Of a DNA stretch of 64,000 nt, positions 29,615 to 40,529 are shown piece by piece. Position numbers and translations under genes: made by a program. Each line of letters opens with the position of its first letter. Within the stretch, counting starts at the first letter, position 1. Source of the stretch: Sphingomonas sp. PsM26 (lineage in GTDB: Bacteria > Pseudomonadota > Alphaproteobacteria > Sphingomonadales > Sphingomonadaceae); contig JARUXA010000008.1 in NCBI GenBank assembly GCA_030433805.1, forward strand, positions 1-64,000, written 5' to 3'. The notes under the pieces are model-generated. The model did not search any database, was not told where the DNA came from, and was given only the letters and a program-made list of their open reading frames with translations.

Positions 29615-30799
29615 TTACTGTCCCTTGCCGGCGGCCGAAGCGTTGGCGGGTTGCTGGGCACCGGGCTTGGCCGCCTTGTCGGTCCACTGGACCGGCTTGA
29701 CCGGCGTGCCGGGCTGGAGGTTCTGCGCGCCCTCGACGATCACGCGGTCACCCGCGGCGAGCCCTGCCGTCACCAGCCAGTTGTCGCCGATCGTGCGCGG
29801 TGCGGTCAGCGTCTTGGGCACGATCTTGTTGCCCGGGCCGACGACCATGACGACCGCATTGCCCTTTTCATCACGGCTCACCGCGCGCTGCGGCACGAGC
29901 AAGGCGTTTGCCTGCGTGCCCTCGACGAACTGCGCGGTGACGTACATGCCTGGCAGCAGCAAGCGGTTGGGGTTGGAGAATTGCGCGCGGATCGTTTGGC
30001 TGCCCGTCGCCGGATCGACGGTGACGTCGGCGAACTTGACGATGCCCTCGACCGGATAGAGCGTGCCATCCTCGAGCTTCAGGCGGATCCGCGCGGCGTT
30101 GGCACCACGCGAAAGATTGCCTTCAAGCAATTGCTTACGAAGCCGCAACTGATCGACACTCGATTGCGTGATATCGACGTAAATCGGATCGAGACGCTGG
30201 ATGGTGCTGAGCGCGGTGGTCTGCGACGCGGTGACCAGACCGCCCGTCGTCACGGCCGAACGCCCGATCCGCCCGGAGATCGGTGCCTTGACCGTAGTGC
30301 GGCCGAGATCGATCGTCGCGGTGCGGAGTGCCGCCTCCTGCGCGGCGACGTCGGCGCGTGCCTGTTGCGCGGTGGTGATCGCGTTTTCGTAATCCTGCCG
30401 CGCGATCGCGTTGATCTTGACGAGTTCGCCATAGCGGCGGGCAAGCGCGTCGTTCGAGGCTATCGCCGCCTTGGCGCGGGCGAGGGCTGCGCGCGCGCTC
30501 GCGACCTGTGCCTGATATGGCTGCGGGTCGATCCGGTAGAGCGGCTGGCCCGCGCGGACCTCGTCGCCTTCCTGGAACAGGCGCGCGGTGATCAGCCCGT
30601 TGACCTGCGGCCGGATCTCCGACGTCTCATAAGCGGCAGTGCGCGCCGCGAGTTCGGTGCTGAGCGTGACCGACTGTGGCGAGACCGTCACGAAACCCAC
30701 CTGGGGTGTCGGCGGTGCCGGGGGTTGCTGCTGCTTTCCGCTGCCGCACCCGGCCAGAACAACCGCTGTGAGCACGATCAGAGGGGAGGATTTGCGCAC
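29615..30799 (-). CDS. RND efflux periplasmic adaptor lipoprotein (AcrA/MexA type)
   Basis: A 394-residue membrane-fusion protein with a lipoprotein signal (VVLAGCGSG). The lipoyl half-motifs are IRPQVNGLI and [10 protein letters not shown], flanking an alpha-hairpin rich in alanine and arginine, then beta-barrel and membrane-proximal domains ([11 protein letters not shown]). It bridges the permease and the outer-membrane channel. It is first in the operon, directly downstream of the shared control region with the TetR gene. The tail after about residue 365 is alanine/proline/lysine-rich, as is common. Confidence 0.95.
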   Translation of the reverse strand: MRKSSPLIVLTAVVLAGCGSGKQQQPPAPPTPQVGFVTVSPQSVTLSTELAARTAAYETSEIRPQVNGLITARLFQEGDEVRAGQPLYRIDPQPYQAQVASARAALARAKAAIASNDALARRYGELVKINAIARQDYENAITTAQQARADVAAQEAALRTATIDLGRTTVKAPISGRIGRSAVTTGGLVTASQTTALSTIQRLDPIYVDITQSSVDQLRLRKQLLEGNLSRGANAARIRLKLEDGTLYPVEGIVKFADVTVDPATGSQTIRAQFSNPNRLLLPGMYVTAQFVEGTQANALLVPQRAVSRDEKGNAVVMVVGPGNKIVPKTLTAPRTIGDNWLVTAGLAAGDRVIVEGAQNLQPGTPVKPVQWTDKAAKPGAQQPANASAAGKGQ

Positions 30800-30820
30800 G
30801 CTGCTTCCAATGTCTAATGT

Positions 30821-30840
30821 GTGAGCGATCGATCACTCAC
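30821..30840. promoter_or_regulatory. Palindromic operator between RND operon and TetR gene
   Basis: GTGAG-N-GATCGATC-N-CTCAC is a 20-base palindrome with a single unmatched base pair. It lies 21 bases upstream of the adaptor start and 56 bases upstream of the TetR start, an ideal place for the TetR protein to shut off both genes. The palindrome is seen directly; the protein that binds it is inferred from position. Confidence 0.7.
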
Positions 30841-30896
30841 GTTTCGCTCGCGCCGCCTAGCTATCAAAAACGCGAAAAACAAGTTCTAAGGACAGG

Positions 30897-31544
30897 ATGA
30901 CAATGACAGCAGATCTCTTGGAATACGTTAAACCGCTGGAAAATCGTGCTTCCAAGGCAGACGAGCGTCGCGAACGAATTTTGGCCGCAGCACGAAACCT
31001 GTTCATGCGGCACGGTTTTCACGGCACCGGCGTCGCGCAGATCGCGCACGACTCGGGGGTGAAGGTCGGCCAGTTGTACCGCGACTTCGCGTGCAAGGAG
31101 GATATCGTCGCTGCACTCGTCGAGGCCGACGTCATCAGTTTCCTCGAACACCGAGCGTTGAGCGACGCGGTCGCGGCGCGCGACTTCGCGATGGTCCGCC
31201 GCTGGATCGAACGGTTCATGGAAGACGATCCCGAACTGGAGGACGATTGTGCCTTGATTGCAGAGACCATCTCCGAGGCAACGCGCAACCCGCGTGTCGC
31301 GGAGATCGTCCGTGGGATCGACAAGCGCGTGCGCGACAGCATCCTGACCGCGCTCGACTTCCTCGCCCCCGGCGAGTCGAAGGCGCAGCGGCGGCGTCAG
31401 CTGGCTGATTTCATCATGGCGGTCGGGCACGGCGTGTGGCTCCGCAAGATTTCCGATCCGCAGCTGGATTATCAACGGCTCGCTACATATGTCGGTGACC
31501 TGATCGATGCCGAGCTATCGAAGATTATTGCTGCAGACGTGTGA
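30897..31544 (+). CDS. TetR-family repressor of the RND efflux operon
   Basis: A 215-residue regulator. Residues about 24-70 form the TetR DNA-binding domain (RILAAARNLFMRHGFHGTGV, then GVKVGQLYRDFACKED). The C-terminal ligand domain is alpha-helical (ALIAETISEATRNPRVAEI). It is transcribed away from the efflux operon, the classical layout for AcrR-type local repressors that release DNA when they bind an efflux substrate. A second ATG lies two codons inside the gene; AAGGA precedes the first. Confidence 0.92.
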   Translation: MTMTADLLEYVKPLENRASKADERRERILAAARNLFMRHGFHGTGVAQIAHDSGVKVGQLYRDFACKEDIVAALVEADVISFLEHRALSDAVAARDFAMVRRWIERFMEDDPELEDDCALIAETISEATRNPRVAEIVRGIDKRVRDSILTALDFLAPGESKAQRRRQLADFIMAVGHGVWLRKISDPQLDYQRLATYVGDLIDAELSKIIAADV

Positions 31545-31811
31545 CGTTGCATATTCGGACCTGACATTCGACCGCCCCACCGCGGTCCGGCCCGGTTCGT
31601 ACCGCAGCCTTTTTCGATCGCGGTGATCGAGACGATTTGTTACAGAAACGGGAACGCGGATCGCTATCGTGGCGTTCTGGCATTTGGAACACTGCGCGTA
31701 CGCGGGCTCCGGGAGCATTTCACTTATTTCCGCCGTCCCTTCAGGACTGGCAGACATCACCTATTATCAGCAGCCGGGACACAGGTTCCGGCGCACGGAT
31801 GGAGCTTTGCA

Positions 31812-32450
31812 ATGAAGGATAGCGGATCACCCGAGATCTCGCGCCGGGGTATTCTTGCCGGTGGAGCGGCCGCTGTGGCGGTAACGCAGGTTCCCCTCGC
31901 CGAGGCACAGACCGCAGCACGCGCCGCGCAGGCACCGACGATGGCCAAGGTCGCAATGACCGTCAACGGCAAGCGCCAGACGATGGAGCTCGACACCCGA
32001 ACGACGCTGCTCGATGCATTGCGTGAGCATCTGCACCTGATCGGCACCAAGAAGGGCTGCGATCACGGTCAGTGCGGTGCCTGCACCGTGATGGTCGATG
32101 GCAAGCGCATCAATTCGTGCCTCAGCCTCGCGGTCATGCACCAGGGCGACAAGATCACGACGATCGAGGGTCTCGGCACCCCCGACAAGCTGCACCCGAT
32201 GCAGGCCGCCTTCATCAAGCATGACGGCTATCAGTGCGGTTACTGCACGCCAGGGCAGATCTGCTCGGCGGTTGCGGTGATCGAGGAAATCCGCGCGGGC
32301 GTTCCCAGCCATGTGACGGGCGACCTCAACGCCAAGACGCCGATCTCGAACGCAGAGATGCGCGAGCGGATGAGCGGCAACATCTGCCGTTGCGGTGCCT
32401 ATTCGAACATCCTCGAAGCGATGACCGAAGTTGCGGAGACGCGCGCATGA
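31812..32450 (+). CDS. paoA: Aldehyde oxidoreductase [2Fe-2S] subunit, Tat-exported
   Basis: A 212-residue iron-sulfur subunit of a xanthine-oxidase-family enzyme (PaoA/YagT type). The N terminus carries a twin-arginine signal (SRRGILAGG, Arg11-Arg12), so the folded complex should reach the periplasm. Eight cysteines for two [2Fe-2S] clusters are present: Cys83, 88, 91 and 103 in the plant-ferredoxin-like half and Cys142, 145, 192 and 194 in the helical half. The start was set at the Tat signal; the open frame upstream has no homology. The next gene overlaps by 4 bases. The 267-base gap before it shows no recognised motif. Confidence 0.93.
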   Translation: MKDSGSPEISRRGILAGGAAAVAVTQVPLAEAQTAARAAQAPTMAKVAMTVNGKRQTMELDTRTTLLDALREHLHLIGTKKGCDHGQCGACTVMVDGKRINSCLSLAVMHQGDKITTIEGLGTPDKLHPMQAAFIKHDGYQCGYCTPGQICSAVAVIEEIRAGVPSHVTGDLNAKTPISNAEMRERMSGNICRCGAYSNILEAMTEVAETRA

Positions 32451-33397
32451 AGCCCTTTACCTACGAATGCGCCACCTCCCCCGCCGCTGCTGCGGCGGCG
32501 GTCGCGCGCACCCCCGGCGCGAAGTTCATCGCGGGCGGGACCAATCTGCTCGACCTGATGAAGCTCGAGATAGAGACGCCGACGCATCTGATCGACGTAC
32601 AGGAGTTGAAGCTCGACAAGATCGAGCCGACGCAGGACGGTGGTCTGCGCGTGGGTGCGTTCGTGTCGAACACCGCGCTTGCCTCCGACGCGCGCGTGCG
32701 TCGCGATTATGGCGTGCTCAGCCGTGCGATCGTCGCCGGGGCCTCGGGCCAGTTGCGCAACAAGGCGACGACCGCGGGCAATTTGCTCCAGCGGACGCGC
32801 TGCCCGTATTTCTACGACACCAACCAGGCGTGCAACAAGCGCAAGCCCGGCTCGGGTTGCGCCGCGCTCGGTGGCTATAGCCGCCAGCTCGGCATTATCG
32901 GGACGAGCGATGCGTGCATCGCGACTTACCCGGGGGACATGGCGGTTGCGATGCGGCTGCTCGATGCGCAGATCGAGACGATCAACCCGACCGGCCAGGC
33001 GCGGACGATCCCGATCGCCGACTTCCACAAGCTGCCCGGCACCACCCCGCACGTCGAGAACGCGTTGCAGCGTGGCGAGCTGATCACTGCGGTGACCCTG
33101 CCCAAGCCGCTCGGCGGGACGCATACCTATCGCAAGGTGCGCGACCGCGCCTCCTATGCCTATGCGCTCGTATCGGTCGCGGCAATTGTCCAGCCGGACG
33201 GCAGCGGTCGCGTCGCGATCGGCGGGATCGCCCCGCGTCCGTGGCGAGTCGATGCCGCCGATGCGCAGTTGCGCAACGGATCGAAGGCAGTGGTGGCCCC
33301 GCTGCTGGCGGGCGCACGGCCGACCGAAGACAATGCATTCAAGGTTTCGCTGGTCGAGCGTACGCTCGCCGCGGTGCTGGCGGAGACACGCGCATGA
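32447..33397 (+). CDS. paoB: Aldehyde oxidoreductase FAD-binding subunit
   Basis: A 316-residue flavin subunit. FAD-binding motifs are [11 protein letters not shown] and [13 protein letters not shown]. Cys119, Cys129, Cys138 and Cys157 sit in the loop that, in PaoB-type subunits, binds an extra [4Fe-4S] cluster not found in ordinary xanthine dehydrogenases ([17 protein letters not shown]). It passes electrons between the iron-sulfur subunit and FAD. Start and stop overlaps of 4 bases with both neighbours show a tightly coupled operon. Confidence 0.92.
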   Translation: MKPFTYECATSPAAAAAAVARTPGAKFIAGGTNLLDLMKLEIETPTHLIDVQELKLDKIEPTQDGGLRVGAFVSNTALASDARVRRDYGVLSRAIVAGASGQLRNKATTAGNLLQRTRCPYFYDTNQACNKRKPGSGCAALGGYSRQLGIIGTSDACIATYPGDMAVAMRLLDAQIETINPTGQARTIPIADFHKLPGTTPHVENALQRGELITAVTLPKPLGGTHTYRKVRDRASYAYALVSVAAIVQPDGSGRVAIGGIAPRPWRVDAADAQLRNGSKAVVAPLLAGARPTEDNAFKVSLVERTLAAVLAETRA

Positions 33398-35613
33398 AGT
33401 TCACGACCCCCGCAGGCCAGAATCCGATCGACCAGGGCAAAGTCGTCGGCAAGCCGCACGACCGCATCGACGGCAAGTTCAAGACCACCGGCACCGCGCC
33501 TTATGCCTATGAACGGCATGACGTCGTCGCCAACCCGGCGTACGGCTACATCGTCCACGCGGCGATCGCCAAGGGGCGGATCGGCGCGATGCATTTGGCG
33601 GAGGCAAAGGCCGCGCCCGGTGTCATCACGATCGTCACCGCTGCCGAAGCGGGCAAGCTGACCAAGGGCGATTTCAACACCGCAATGCTGCTTGGCGGTC
33701 CCGAGATCCAGCACTACCACCAAGCGATCGCGATCGTCGTCGCCGAGACGTTCGAGCAGGCGCGCGCCGCCGCCAATCTCGTCCGCGTCGATTATGAGCG
33801 TGGCAAAGGTCGCTTCGACCTCGACGAGGCGCTCAAGACCGCGCCACTCAAGGGCAATGACAGCGGCGAAGGCAGCAAGGCGCCGCCGGTCGACCGGGTC
33901 GGCGACTTCGAGGGTGCGTTCGCCAAGGCGGCGGTCAAGCTCGATGCGCGCTACACCACCCCAGACCACAGCCATGCGATGATGGAGCCGCATGCTTCGC
34001 TCGCGCGCTGGGACGGCGACAAGCTGACGGTGTGGACGTCGAACCAGATGATCGCCTGGGGCAAGGGCGACGTCGCCAAGACGCTCGGCATCCCCAAGGA
34101 GAACGTCCGTCTCATCTCGCCCTATGTCGGCGGTGGGTTCGGCGGCAAGCTGTTCGTCCGCACCGATGCGATCATGGCAGCACTCGGCGCACGCGCGGCG
34201 GGGCGTCCGGTCAAGGTTGCGTTGGCGCGGCCGATGATGTTCAACAACACGACGCACCGTCCGGCGACGACGCAGCGGATCCGCATCGGGACTGATCGCA
34301 ACGGCAAGATCACCGCCATCGCGCATGAGAGCGGTTCGGGCGATCTTCCGGGTGGCGGGCCGGAGACTGCGGTCTCGCAGACCAAGCTGCTCTATGCGGG
34401 TGCGAACCGCATGACCTCGATGCGTCTCGCCGTGCTCGATTTGCCCGAGGGCAATGCGATGCGCGCACCGGGCGAGGCTCCGGGCCTGATGGCGCTCGAG
34501 ATCGCGATGGACGAAATGGCCGAGAAGCTCGGCATGGACCCGATCGCGTTCCGCATCGCCAACGATACGCAGGTCGACCCCGAGAAGCCCGAGCGGCGCT
34601 TCTCGCAGCGGCAGTTGATCAAGGCGTTGCAGGACGGCGCGAAGGCGTTCGGCTGGGACAAGCGCAACGCTAAACCAGCGCAGGTGCGCGATGGGAAATG
34701 GCTGGTCGGCATGGGCGTGGCTGCGGGCTTCCGCAACAACATGAACATGAAGTCCGGCGCCAAGGTCTCGATCGATCGCAAGGGGATCGTCACGGTTTAC
34801 ACCGACATGACCGACATCGGCACCGGCTCTTACACGATCATCGCGCAGACCGCTGCGGAGATGATGGGAGTGGATATGGACCGCGTCGTGGTGCGGCTCG
34901 GTGATTCGGACTCGCCGGTTTCGTCGGGTTCGGGTGGCCAATGGGGCGCGAACAGCTCCACCGCGGGTGTCTATGCGGCGTGCGTCAAGTTGCGGGAGGC
35001 GGTTGCGCAGAAGCTCGGGTTCAACTCGGGCGACGTCGAATTCGCCGACGGCAAGGTGCGTTCGGGCAACCGCAGCGTTGCGCTCGCCGAGGCGGCGGGC
35101 GACGCCGGACTGACCGCCGAAGACACGATCGACTATGGCGATCTGGCCAAGACGTATCAGCAGTCGACTTTCGCCGGGCATTTCGTCGAAGTGGGCGTCG
35201 ACATGTATACGGGCGAAGTCCGCATCCGCCGGATGCTTGCGGTCTGTGCGGCGGGCCGCATCCTCAACCCCAAGTCTGCGCGCAGCCAGGTGATCGGCGC
35301 AATGACGATGGGTGTGGGTTCCGCGCTGATGGAGGAACTCGCGGTCGACAAGCGCTTCGGCTTCTTCGTCAACCACGACCTCGCGCAATATGAAGTGCCG
35401 GTGCATGCCGACATTCCGCATCAGGACGTGATCTTCCTCGAGGAGACCGACCCGACCACCTCGCCGATGAAGGCGAAGGGCGTGGGCGAGCTTGGGTTGT
35501 GCGGCGTCGGCGCGGCGATTGCGAACGCGGCGTATAACGCGACGGGTATCCGCATCCGCGACTATCCTGTCACGCTCGACAAGATGCTCGACAAGATGCC
35601 GCCGGTCGCCTGA
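33394..35613 (+). CDS. paoC: Aldehyde oxidoreductase molybdenum-cofactor subunit
   Basis: A 739-residue catalytic subunit. It holds the molybdenum cofactor and oxidises aldehydes to acids. Family motifs are YVGGGFGGK near residue 245, [15 protein letters not shown], and near the C terminus GVGELGLCG with the catalytic glutamate. Length and motifs match PaoC/YagR. It is the third gene of the Pao operon; the usual cofactor-insertion chaperone (PaoD/XdhC type) is not next to it and would have to come from elsewhere. The substrate is presumably aromatic or aliphatic aldehydes. Confidence 0.93.
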   Translation: MKFTTPAGQNPIDQGKVVGKPHDRIDGKFKTTGTAPYAYERHDVVANPAYGYIVHAAIAKGRIGAMHLAEAKAAPGVITIVTAAEAGKLTKGDFNTAMLLGGPEIQHYHQAIAIVVAETFEQARAAANLVRVDYERGKGRFDLDEALKTAPLKGNDSGEGSKAPPVDRVGDFEGAFAKAAVKLDARYTTPDHSHAMMEPHASLARWDGDKLTVWTSNQMIAWGKGDVAKTLGIPKENVRLISPYVGGGFGGKLFVRTDAIMAALGARAAGRPVKVALARPMMFNNTTHRPATTQRIRIGTDRNGKITAIAHESGSGDLPGGGPETAVSQTKLLYAGANRMTSMRLAVLDLPEGNAMRAPGEAPGLMALEIAMDEMAEKLGMDPIAFRIANDTQVDPEKPERRFSQRQLIKALQDGAKAFGWDKRNAKPAQVRDGKWLVGMGVAAGFRNNMNMKSGAKVSIDRKGIVTVYTDMTDIGTGSYTIIAQTAAEMMGVDMDRVVVRLGDSDSPVSSGSGGQWGANSSTAGVYAACVKLREAVAQKLGFNSGDVEFADGKVRSGNRSVALAEAAGDAGLTAEDTIDYGDLAKTYQQSTFAGHFVEVGVDMYTGEVRIRRMLAVCAAGRILNPKSARSQVIGAMTMGVGSALMEELAVDKRFGFFVNHDLAQYEVPVHADIPHQDVIFLEETDPTTSPMKAKGVGELGLCGVGAAIANAAYNATGIRIRDYPVTLDKMLDKMPPVA

Positions 35614-35630
35614 CTTCAGGCGTTCGGTTC

Positions 35631-36872
35631 GTGGCGAGCAGGTATGACGTGGTCATCGTGGGCGGCGGCGCGGCGGGGATCGCTGCCGCCCGCACGCTCG
35701 CCGGTGTCGGGCTGAGCGCGGTCCTGCTCGAGGCGGGACCGCGCCTTGGCGGGCGTGCGCATAGCGAGACGCATGATGGACATGCGCTCGATCTCGGGTG
35801 CGAATGGCTGCATTCGGGCGAGCGCAACGCCTGGACCGCGATTGCGGAGGAAGCGGGGGTTGCGATCGACCGCCGCCCGCCCGCCTGGGGGCAACAGTTC
35901 CACGACCTCGGCTTCGCACCTTCGGATCAACGCGCTGCGCGGGCCGCGTTCGAGGCGTGGATCGGACGGATGGAGGCATCGCCGCCACCGAGTGACCGTG
36001 CTTCCGACGCCTTGCTGCCGGACTGCGCGTGGAACGGTCACATCGCCGTGATGACCGGCTTTATCAGCGGGGTCGGGCCCGACCGGATCTCGGTCGCAGA
36101 CTATCTGGCGTATGACGCCGCCGCGAGTGAGTGCAACTGGCGGTTGCCCGATGGGTACGGCACGTTGGTGACGGACAGTTTGCCGCAAGGGTTTGCCGTT
36201 TTCCTGTCGACGCCGGTGGAGCGTCTGGCGCTGACGGCGGACGGCGTCACGCTGACGACGGCTTCGGGGGACATTTCGGCGCGGGCGGTGATCCTGACCG
36301 TTTCCACCGCGGTGCTGGCGGGCGAGACGATCGCCCTCCCCGCCGCGCTCGATCCGTGGCGCGGGGCGGCGGCGTGTTTGCCGCTCGGGCGTAACGAAAA
36401 GCTGTTCCTTGCCATCTCTGGCAAAGGGCCGTTCGAGGATGAGACGCAGGTGCTGGGACGGCCGGGCGATCCTACCAGTGGGTCGCATTATATCCGGCCG
36501 TTGGGTTGGCCGGTCATCGAGTCCTTCCTTGGCGGCGAAGGCGCGCGGATTGCCGAAGCGGAGGGGGCGGACGCGGCCTTTGCGCAGGTGATCGACGATC
36601 TGGTTGCACTGTTCGGCTCCGATGTGCGGCGGATGTTGCGGCCGCTGGCCGCTTCGGCGTGGAGCGCGGACGTTCGGATCGGGGGCGCGTATAGTTGCGC
36701 TTTGCCGGGGCACGCCGCGGCGCGGGGGTTGCTGGCGCGCTCTTATGACGAGCGCATCTTCTTCGCGGGCGAGGCGACCAACCCGACCGACTTCAGCACC
36801 GCGCACGGTGCGCACGACAGCGGCGTGCGCGCGGCTCGGGAAACGATCGCGGTGCTGGAATGCGGGGACTAG
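35631..36872 (+). CDS. FAD-dependent amine oxidase-family protein
   Basis: A 413-residue flavoprotein. The dinucleotide-binding motif is VVIVGGGAAGIAAA, followed by LLEAGPRLGGRAHS, the two hallmarks of the amine oxidase/protoporphyrinogen oxidase group; the C-terminal FFAGEATNP segment closes the FAD site. Translation likely starts at GTG 35631, 17 bases after paoC. It may generate aldehydes from amines for the Pao enzyme next door, which is an attractive but unproven link. No signal peptide is visible, so the two enzymes would lie in different compartments. Confidence 0.85.
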   Translation: MASRYDVVIVGGGAAGIAAARTLAGVGLSAVLLEAGPRLGGRAHSETHDGHALDLGCEWLHSGERNAWTAIAEEAGVAIDRRPPAWGQQFHDLGFAPSDQRAARAAFEAWIGRMEASPPPSDRASDALLPDCAWNGHIAVMTGFISGVGPDRISVADYLAYDAAASECNWRLPDGYGTLVTDSLPQGFAVFLSTPVERLALTADGVTLTTASGDISARAVILTVSTAVLAGETIALPAALDPWRGAAACLPLGRNEKLFLAISGKGPFEDETQVLGRPGDPTSGSHYIRPLGWPVIESFLGGEGARIAEAEGADAAFAQVIDDLVALFGSDVRRMLRPLAASAWSADVRIGGAYSCALPGHAAARGLLARSYDERIFFAGEATNPTDFSTAHGAHDSGVRAARETIAVLECGD

Positions 36873-36899
36873 AAGATCGCCGACGTTCCCTTGACTGCG

Positions 36900-37002
36900 C
36901 TTCCCCGGCGAAGGCCGGGGCCCGGGAGTAGGGCGATGATTGGTTGCGCAGCGCGCAGTTTCAAAAACCTGTCCTTCTGGGCCCCGGCCTTCGCCGGGGA
37001 AG
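36900..37002. repeat. Composite palindromic repeat, CCCCGGCgaaGGCCGGGG arm type
   Basis: Left arm CTTCCCCGGCGAAGGCCGGG then GCCCGGG; right arm CTGGGCCCCGGCCTTCGCCG then GGGAAG. The two arms point at each other around a core of about 50 bases. It lies between the convergent amine oxidase and rmuC genes and may also end transcription. Confidence 0.85.
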
Positions 37003-37027
37003 CGGCCAGAAGGACGGTTCGCCCAAC

Positions 37028-38551
37028 CTACGCCGCGTCGGTCGGCACCGGCAGCGCCGCTGTCTCGCCATAGCGCGCCAGCGCCTCGACCGGAGGAACG
37101 TCGTCGATCTCCCGCGCGGTCGTCTCGATGTTGAGATCGCGGAACTTGCGTCCGCTGACCAGCACGCGGCTTTCGAAGCTCGACACGAACGTATTGTAAT
37201 TGTTGACCGCGCTCGTCAGCCCGCTGCCGACCTTGCGCAGATCCCCCGCCGCCTTGGCGATCCGTTCGTACAATTCCTTGCCCAGTTCGCCAATCTGCCG
37301 CGCTTCCTTGGCGAGCCGCTCCTGCCGCCACACCGCCGCGACGGTTCGCGCGATCGCGATGAGATTGGTCGGCGTCGCGAGCAATACGCGCTTGTCGAAC
37401 GCAAAGTCCCACAGAGTCGGATCCTGTTCGAGCGCCGCGGTCAGGAAATGCTCTCCGGGGACGAACATGATGACATAGTCGGGCGCATCGGCGAACTGGC
37501 TCCAATACGCCTTGTTGCCCAGACCGTTGACGTGCGCGCGCATTGCGGCGGCGTGCATCGCCAGCCCCTTGTTGCGCTCCGCCTCGTCGACCGCGCCGAA
37601 CGCATCCTGATAGGCGTTGAGCGAGACCTTAGCGTCGATCACCAAGCTCCGCCCGCCCGGCACGGTGACGATCGCATCCGGCCGCAGCCGCGCGCCTTCG
37701 TCCCCAACCGCTACCGACACTTCGGTCTGGAAATCGGTATGTTCCGATAACCCACAGGTTTCCAACACATTCTTTAGCTGCTGCTCACCCCAGCGGCCGC
37801 GCGATTTAGGCGCGTTGCGAAGCGAATTGACGAGCTTGGCGGCTTCGGTCGACACCTTCTCCTGCCCGACGCGCAAGCCCTCCAGCTGCCCCTTCAACTG
37901 GTCGAACGCGCTCAATCGCTCGCCCTCGACCCGCGTCACCGCTTCCTCATATTTGAGCAGGCGATCGCTGACCGGCTGGAGCATCGACTTGAGATTGTGC
38001 CCGGCGGTTTCCTCGGACTGACGGAAGCGTTCGTCGGCACGCTTGAGGAACACTTCCTGCGCATCGTTGAGCAGCTTGTTCGACACTTCGGCGAATTGCG
38101 TCGCGAGCAAGTCCTTCGCGTGCAGCAGTTCCGCCACCCGCGTGGCGTGCGCGTCGCCGACCATCTTCTCGCGCGCCGCAGTGGTCTGGTGGAGTTCGAC
38201 GATCCGCGCTTCATAGGCATCACGATCCGCCTTCTGCCGCGCGTCGGCATTGACCTGTAACTCGGCAAGCCGGCTCTCGAATGCAGCCCCCTGCGTCCGG
38301 AGCGCGCTGTTCTCCAGCCGCGCGCCGTCGCGCTCGTCGCGGATGGCGATAAGTTCGGCGCGCAGTTGGTCGGCATCGCGCGCGCGCTGTTCGGCCCCGG
38401 CGAGATCGGTGATCGCACGGCGGAAGTCCGCCTCGCGCGCAGTCGCATCCGCGCGGGCGGCGGCAACCGGGCGGTTGCCGAGTACCCAACCGATCGCAAG
38501 TCCGACCAGCATCGCGCCGATCGCAAGCAGAGAAATCATCAGGCCATTCAT
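37028..38551 (-). CDS. rmuC: DNA recombination protein RmuC
   Basis: A 507-residue protein with one N-terminal membrane helix ([20 protein letters not shown]), a long coiled coil to about residue 200, and the RmuC nuclease-like domain. Family motifs include [33 protein letters not shown] and [13 protein letters not shown]. RmuC proteins limit inversions at short inverted repeats and are PD-(D/E)XK nuclease relatives, which is of interest in a genome full of inverted repeats. It stands alone, convergent with the amine oxidase gene. Confidence 0.92.
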   Translation of the reverse strand: MNGLMISLLAIGAMLVGLAIGWVLGNRPVAAARADATAREADFRRAITDLAGAEQRARDADQLRAELIAIRDERDGARLENSALRTQGAAFESRLAELQVNADARQKADRDAYEARIVELHQTTAAREKMVGDAHATRVAELLHAKDLLATQFAEVSNKLLNDAQEVFLKRADERFRQSEETAGHNLKSMLQPVSDRLLKYEEAVTRVEGERLSAFDQLKGQLEGLRVGQEKVSTEAAKLVNSLRNAPKSRGRWGEQQLKNVLETCGLSEHTDFQTEVSVAVGDEGARLRPDAIVTVPGGRSLVIDAKVSLNAYQDAFGAVDEAERNKGLAMHAAAMRAHVNGLGNKAYWSQFADAPDYVIMFVPGEHFLTAALEQDPTLWDFAFDKRVLLATPTNLIAIARTVAAVWRQERLAKEARQIGELGKELYERIAKAAGDLRKVGSGLTSAVNNYNTFVSSFESRVLVSGRKFRDLNIETTAREIDDVPPVEALARYGETAALPVPTDAA

Positions 38552-38655
38552 AACGGGTCTCGCAGGAACATTTCACGAACCTTACCCGCGGCGGCGCGTG
38601 CGGACAAGCGCACCCCGTCGCAAAGCGGGGCGGGTTGCGCCAGCATTGTCCGCAC

Positions 38656-38743
38656 GTGCTCCTGCGCAGGCAGGAGCCCAGGGTTGCACGCGCCACCCAA
38701 TGTTATTTCGCGCGGCTCTGGGTTCCTGGCTGCGCAGGAACAC
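38656..38743. repeat. Composite palindromic repeat, CTCCTGCgcaGGCAGGAG arm type
   Basis: Left arm GTGCTCCTGCGCAGGCAGGA followed by GCCCAGGG, right arm CTCTGGGTTCCTGGCTGCGC followed by AGGAACAC. The core begins GGGTTGCACGCGCCA, identical to the start of the core at 15943 although the arms differ. It lies in the 256-base gap between the divergent rmuC and fhs genes. Confidence 0.8.
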
Positions 38744-38807
38744 GGCATCGCATTCGATCGCCGCTACCCCCTCCCCTTCGCGCGCTTCTCTCGCTACAGG
38801 CGCGATC

Positions 38808-40472
38808 ATGCTCTCTGATATCGCGATCTCGCGCGCCGCCACCCTGCAACCCATCGGCGCCATCGCCACCGCCGCGGGCATTCCCGACGCGGCGGTTGAG
38901 CCCTATGGCCACCACAAGGCCAAGATCGATCTCGCGCTGCTGCCGTCGGCCACGAAGACCGGCAAACTGATCCTCGTCACCGCGATCAACCCGACCCCGG
39001 CGGGCGAAGGCAAGTCGACCACCTCGGTCGGCCTCGCCGATGCGCTCAACCGGACCGGGCGGCAGACGATGCTAGCGCTGCGCGAACCCTCGCTCGGGCC
39101 GTGCTTCGGCACCAAGGGCGGCGCGACCGGAGGCGGCTATGCGCAGGTCGTGCCGATGGAGGACATCAACCTCCACTTCACCGGCGATTTCCACGCGATT
39201 ACCTCGGCGCACAATCTGCTCGCGGCGATGATCGACAATCACGTTCATTGGGGCAACACGCTCGATATCGACGTGCGGCGGATCGTGTGGCGGCGCGTGC
39301 TCGACATGAACGACCGCGCCTTGCGTGACATCGCGCAATCGCTCGGCGGCCCCGCGAACGGATATCCGCGCGAGAGCGGGTTCGACATCACCGTCGCGTC
39401 CGAAGTGATGGCGATCCTGTGTCTCGCGTCCGACCTCCACGACCTCGAAGCGCGGCTGGGGCGGATCGTCGTCGCCTATACGCGCGACCGGCAGCCGGTG
39501 ACCGCGAAGGACCTGAAGGCCGACGGCGCGATGGCGGTGCTGCTCGCGCAGGCGATCAAGCCCAACCTCGTCCAGACGCTCGAGGGCACGCCCGCACTCA
39601 TTCACGGCGGGCCGTTCGCCAATATCGCGCATGGCTGCAACTCGGTGATCGCGACGCGCACCGCGCTCGATCTCGCGGATTATGTCGTCACCGAAGCGGG
39701 CTTCGGCGCGGATCTGGGGGCGGAGAAGTTCTTCGACATCAAATGCCGCCAGGCGGAGCTGAAGCCCGACGCGACCGTCATCGTCGCGACGGTGCGCGCG
39801 CTCAAGATGAACGGCGGCGTCGCCAAGGGCGATCTGTCCGCACCCGACGTCGACGCGGTGCGGCGTGGTGGCGTCAACCTTGCGCGCCATATCGAGAATG
39901 TCCGTGCGTTCGGGGTGCCCGTGGTGGTCGCGGTCAACCGCTTCGACAGCGACACTCCCGAGGAATTCGAGGCAATCCGCGAGATTGCGACCGCGCAAGG
40001 CTGCGAGGCGGTGCTGTGCACGCATTGGGCGGACGGTGGCGCGGGGGCCGAGGCGCTGGCGGACGCGGTCGTCGGTTTGTGCGATCGTTCGGTCGGGCAG
40101 TTCGCGCCGCTCTATGCCGACGATCTGTCGCTGTTCGACAAGATCAACACCGTCGCGACGCGGATCTATCGCGCCGAGGAAGCGATTGCCGATCCGTCGG
40201 TGCTCGCGCAACTCGCACGGTGGGAGGAAGCGGGGTTCGGCCATCTGCCGGTATGCATGGCGAAGACGCAGTACAGCTTCACCACCGACCCGTCGAAGCT
40301 CGGCGCGCCGACTGGGCATGTCGTGCCGGTGCGCGAAGTTCGGTTGAGCGCGGGTGCTGGGTTCGTCGTGGCGATCTGCGGGGAGATCATGACGATGCCG
40401 GGCCTCCCGCGCGTGCCGGCCGCGGAGGCGATTCGATTCGGGGCCGGAGGTGAGATCGAGGGGTTGTTCTGA
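38808..40472 (+). CDS. fhs: Formate-tetrahydrofolate ligase
   Basis: A 554-residue cytosolic enzyme that makes 10-formyl-tetrahydrofolate from formate, ATP and tetrahydrofolate. The P-loop TPAGEGKST is near residue 65, and [19 protein letters not shown] and [14 protein letters not shown] are strong family signatures. The length matches the usual 555-560. The start was placed at [10 protein letters not shown] because the open frame upstream runs through a repeat and rmuC. No other folate gene is adjacent, so it seems to be a single-gene unit. Confidence 0.96.
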   Translation: MLSDIAISRAATLQPIGAIATAAGIPDAAVEPYGHHKAKIDLALLPSATKTGKLILVTAINPTPAGEGKSTTSVGLADALNRTGRQTMLALREPSLGPCFGTKGGATGGGYAQVVPMEDINLHFTGDFHAITSAHNLLAAMIDNHVHWGNTLDIDVRRIVWRRVLDMNDRALRDIAQSLGGPANGYPRESGFDITVASEVMAILCLASDLHDLEARLGRIVVAYTRDRQPVTAKDLKADGAMAVLLAQAIKPNLVQTLEGTPALIHGGPFANIAHGCNSVIATRTALDLADYVVTEAGFGADLGAEKFFDIKCRQAELKPDATVIVATVRALKMNGGVAKGDLSAPDVDAVRRGGVNLARHIENVRAFGVPVVVAVNRFDSDTPEEFEAIREIATAQGCEAVLCTHWADGGAGAEALADAVVGLCDRSVGQFAPLYADDLSLFDKINTVATRIYRAEEAIADPSVLAQLARWEEAGFGHLPVCMAKTQYSFTTDPSKLGAPTGHVVPVREVRLSAGAGFVVAICGEIMTMPGLPRVPAAEAIRFGAGGEIEGLF

Positions 40473-40490
40473 GGGCGTAGCGCGGTTGGA

Positions 40491-40508
40491 CCCCGGCCTT
40501 CGCCGGGG
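40491..40508. terminator. GC-rich hairpin after fhs, single repeat arm
   Basis: CCCCGGCCTTCGCCGGGG is one arm of the GC repeat family standing alone, 18 bases after the fhs stop and before the convergent def gene. It can form a strong stem but has no T run, so it is at best a hairpin-type transcription or mRNA-decay barrier. Confidence 0.5.
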
Positions 40509-40529
40509 TGGTATCGATGGGCTTTTAGC

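Noticed and set aside
33160..35421. A 753-codon open frame antisense to paoC
   Set aside because: It mirrors the third-position GC bias of paoC, is arginine/aspartate-rich without any domain, and paoC itself is unmistakable.
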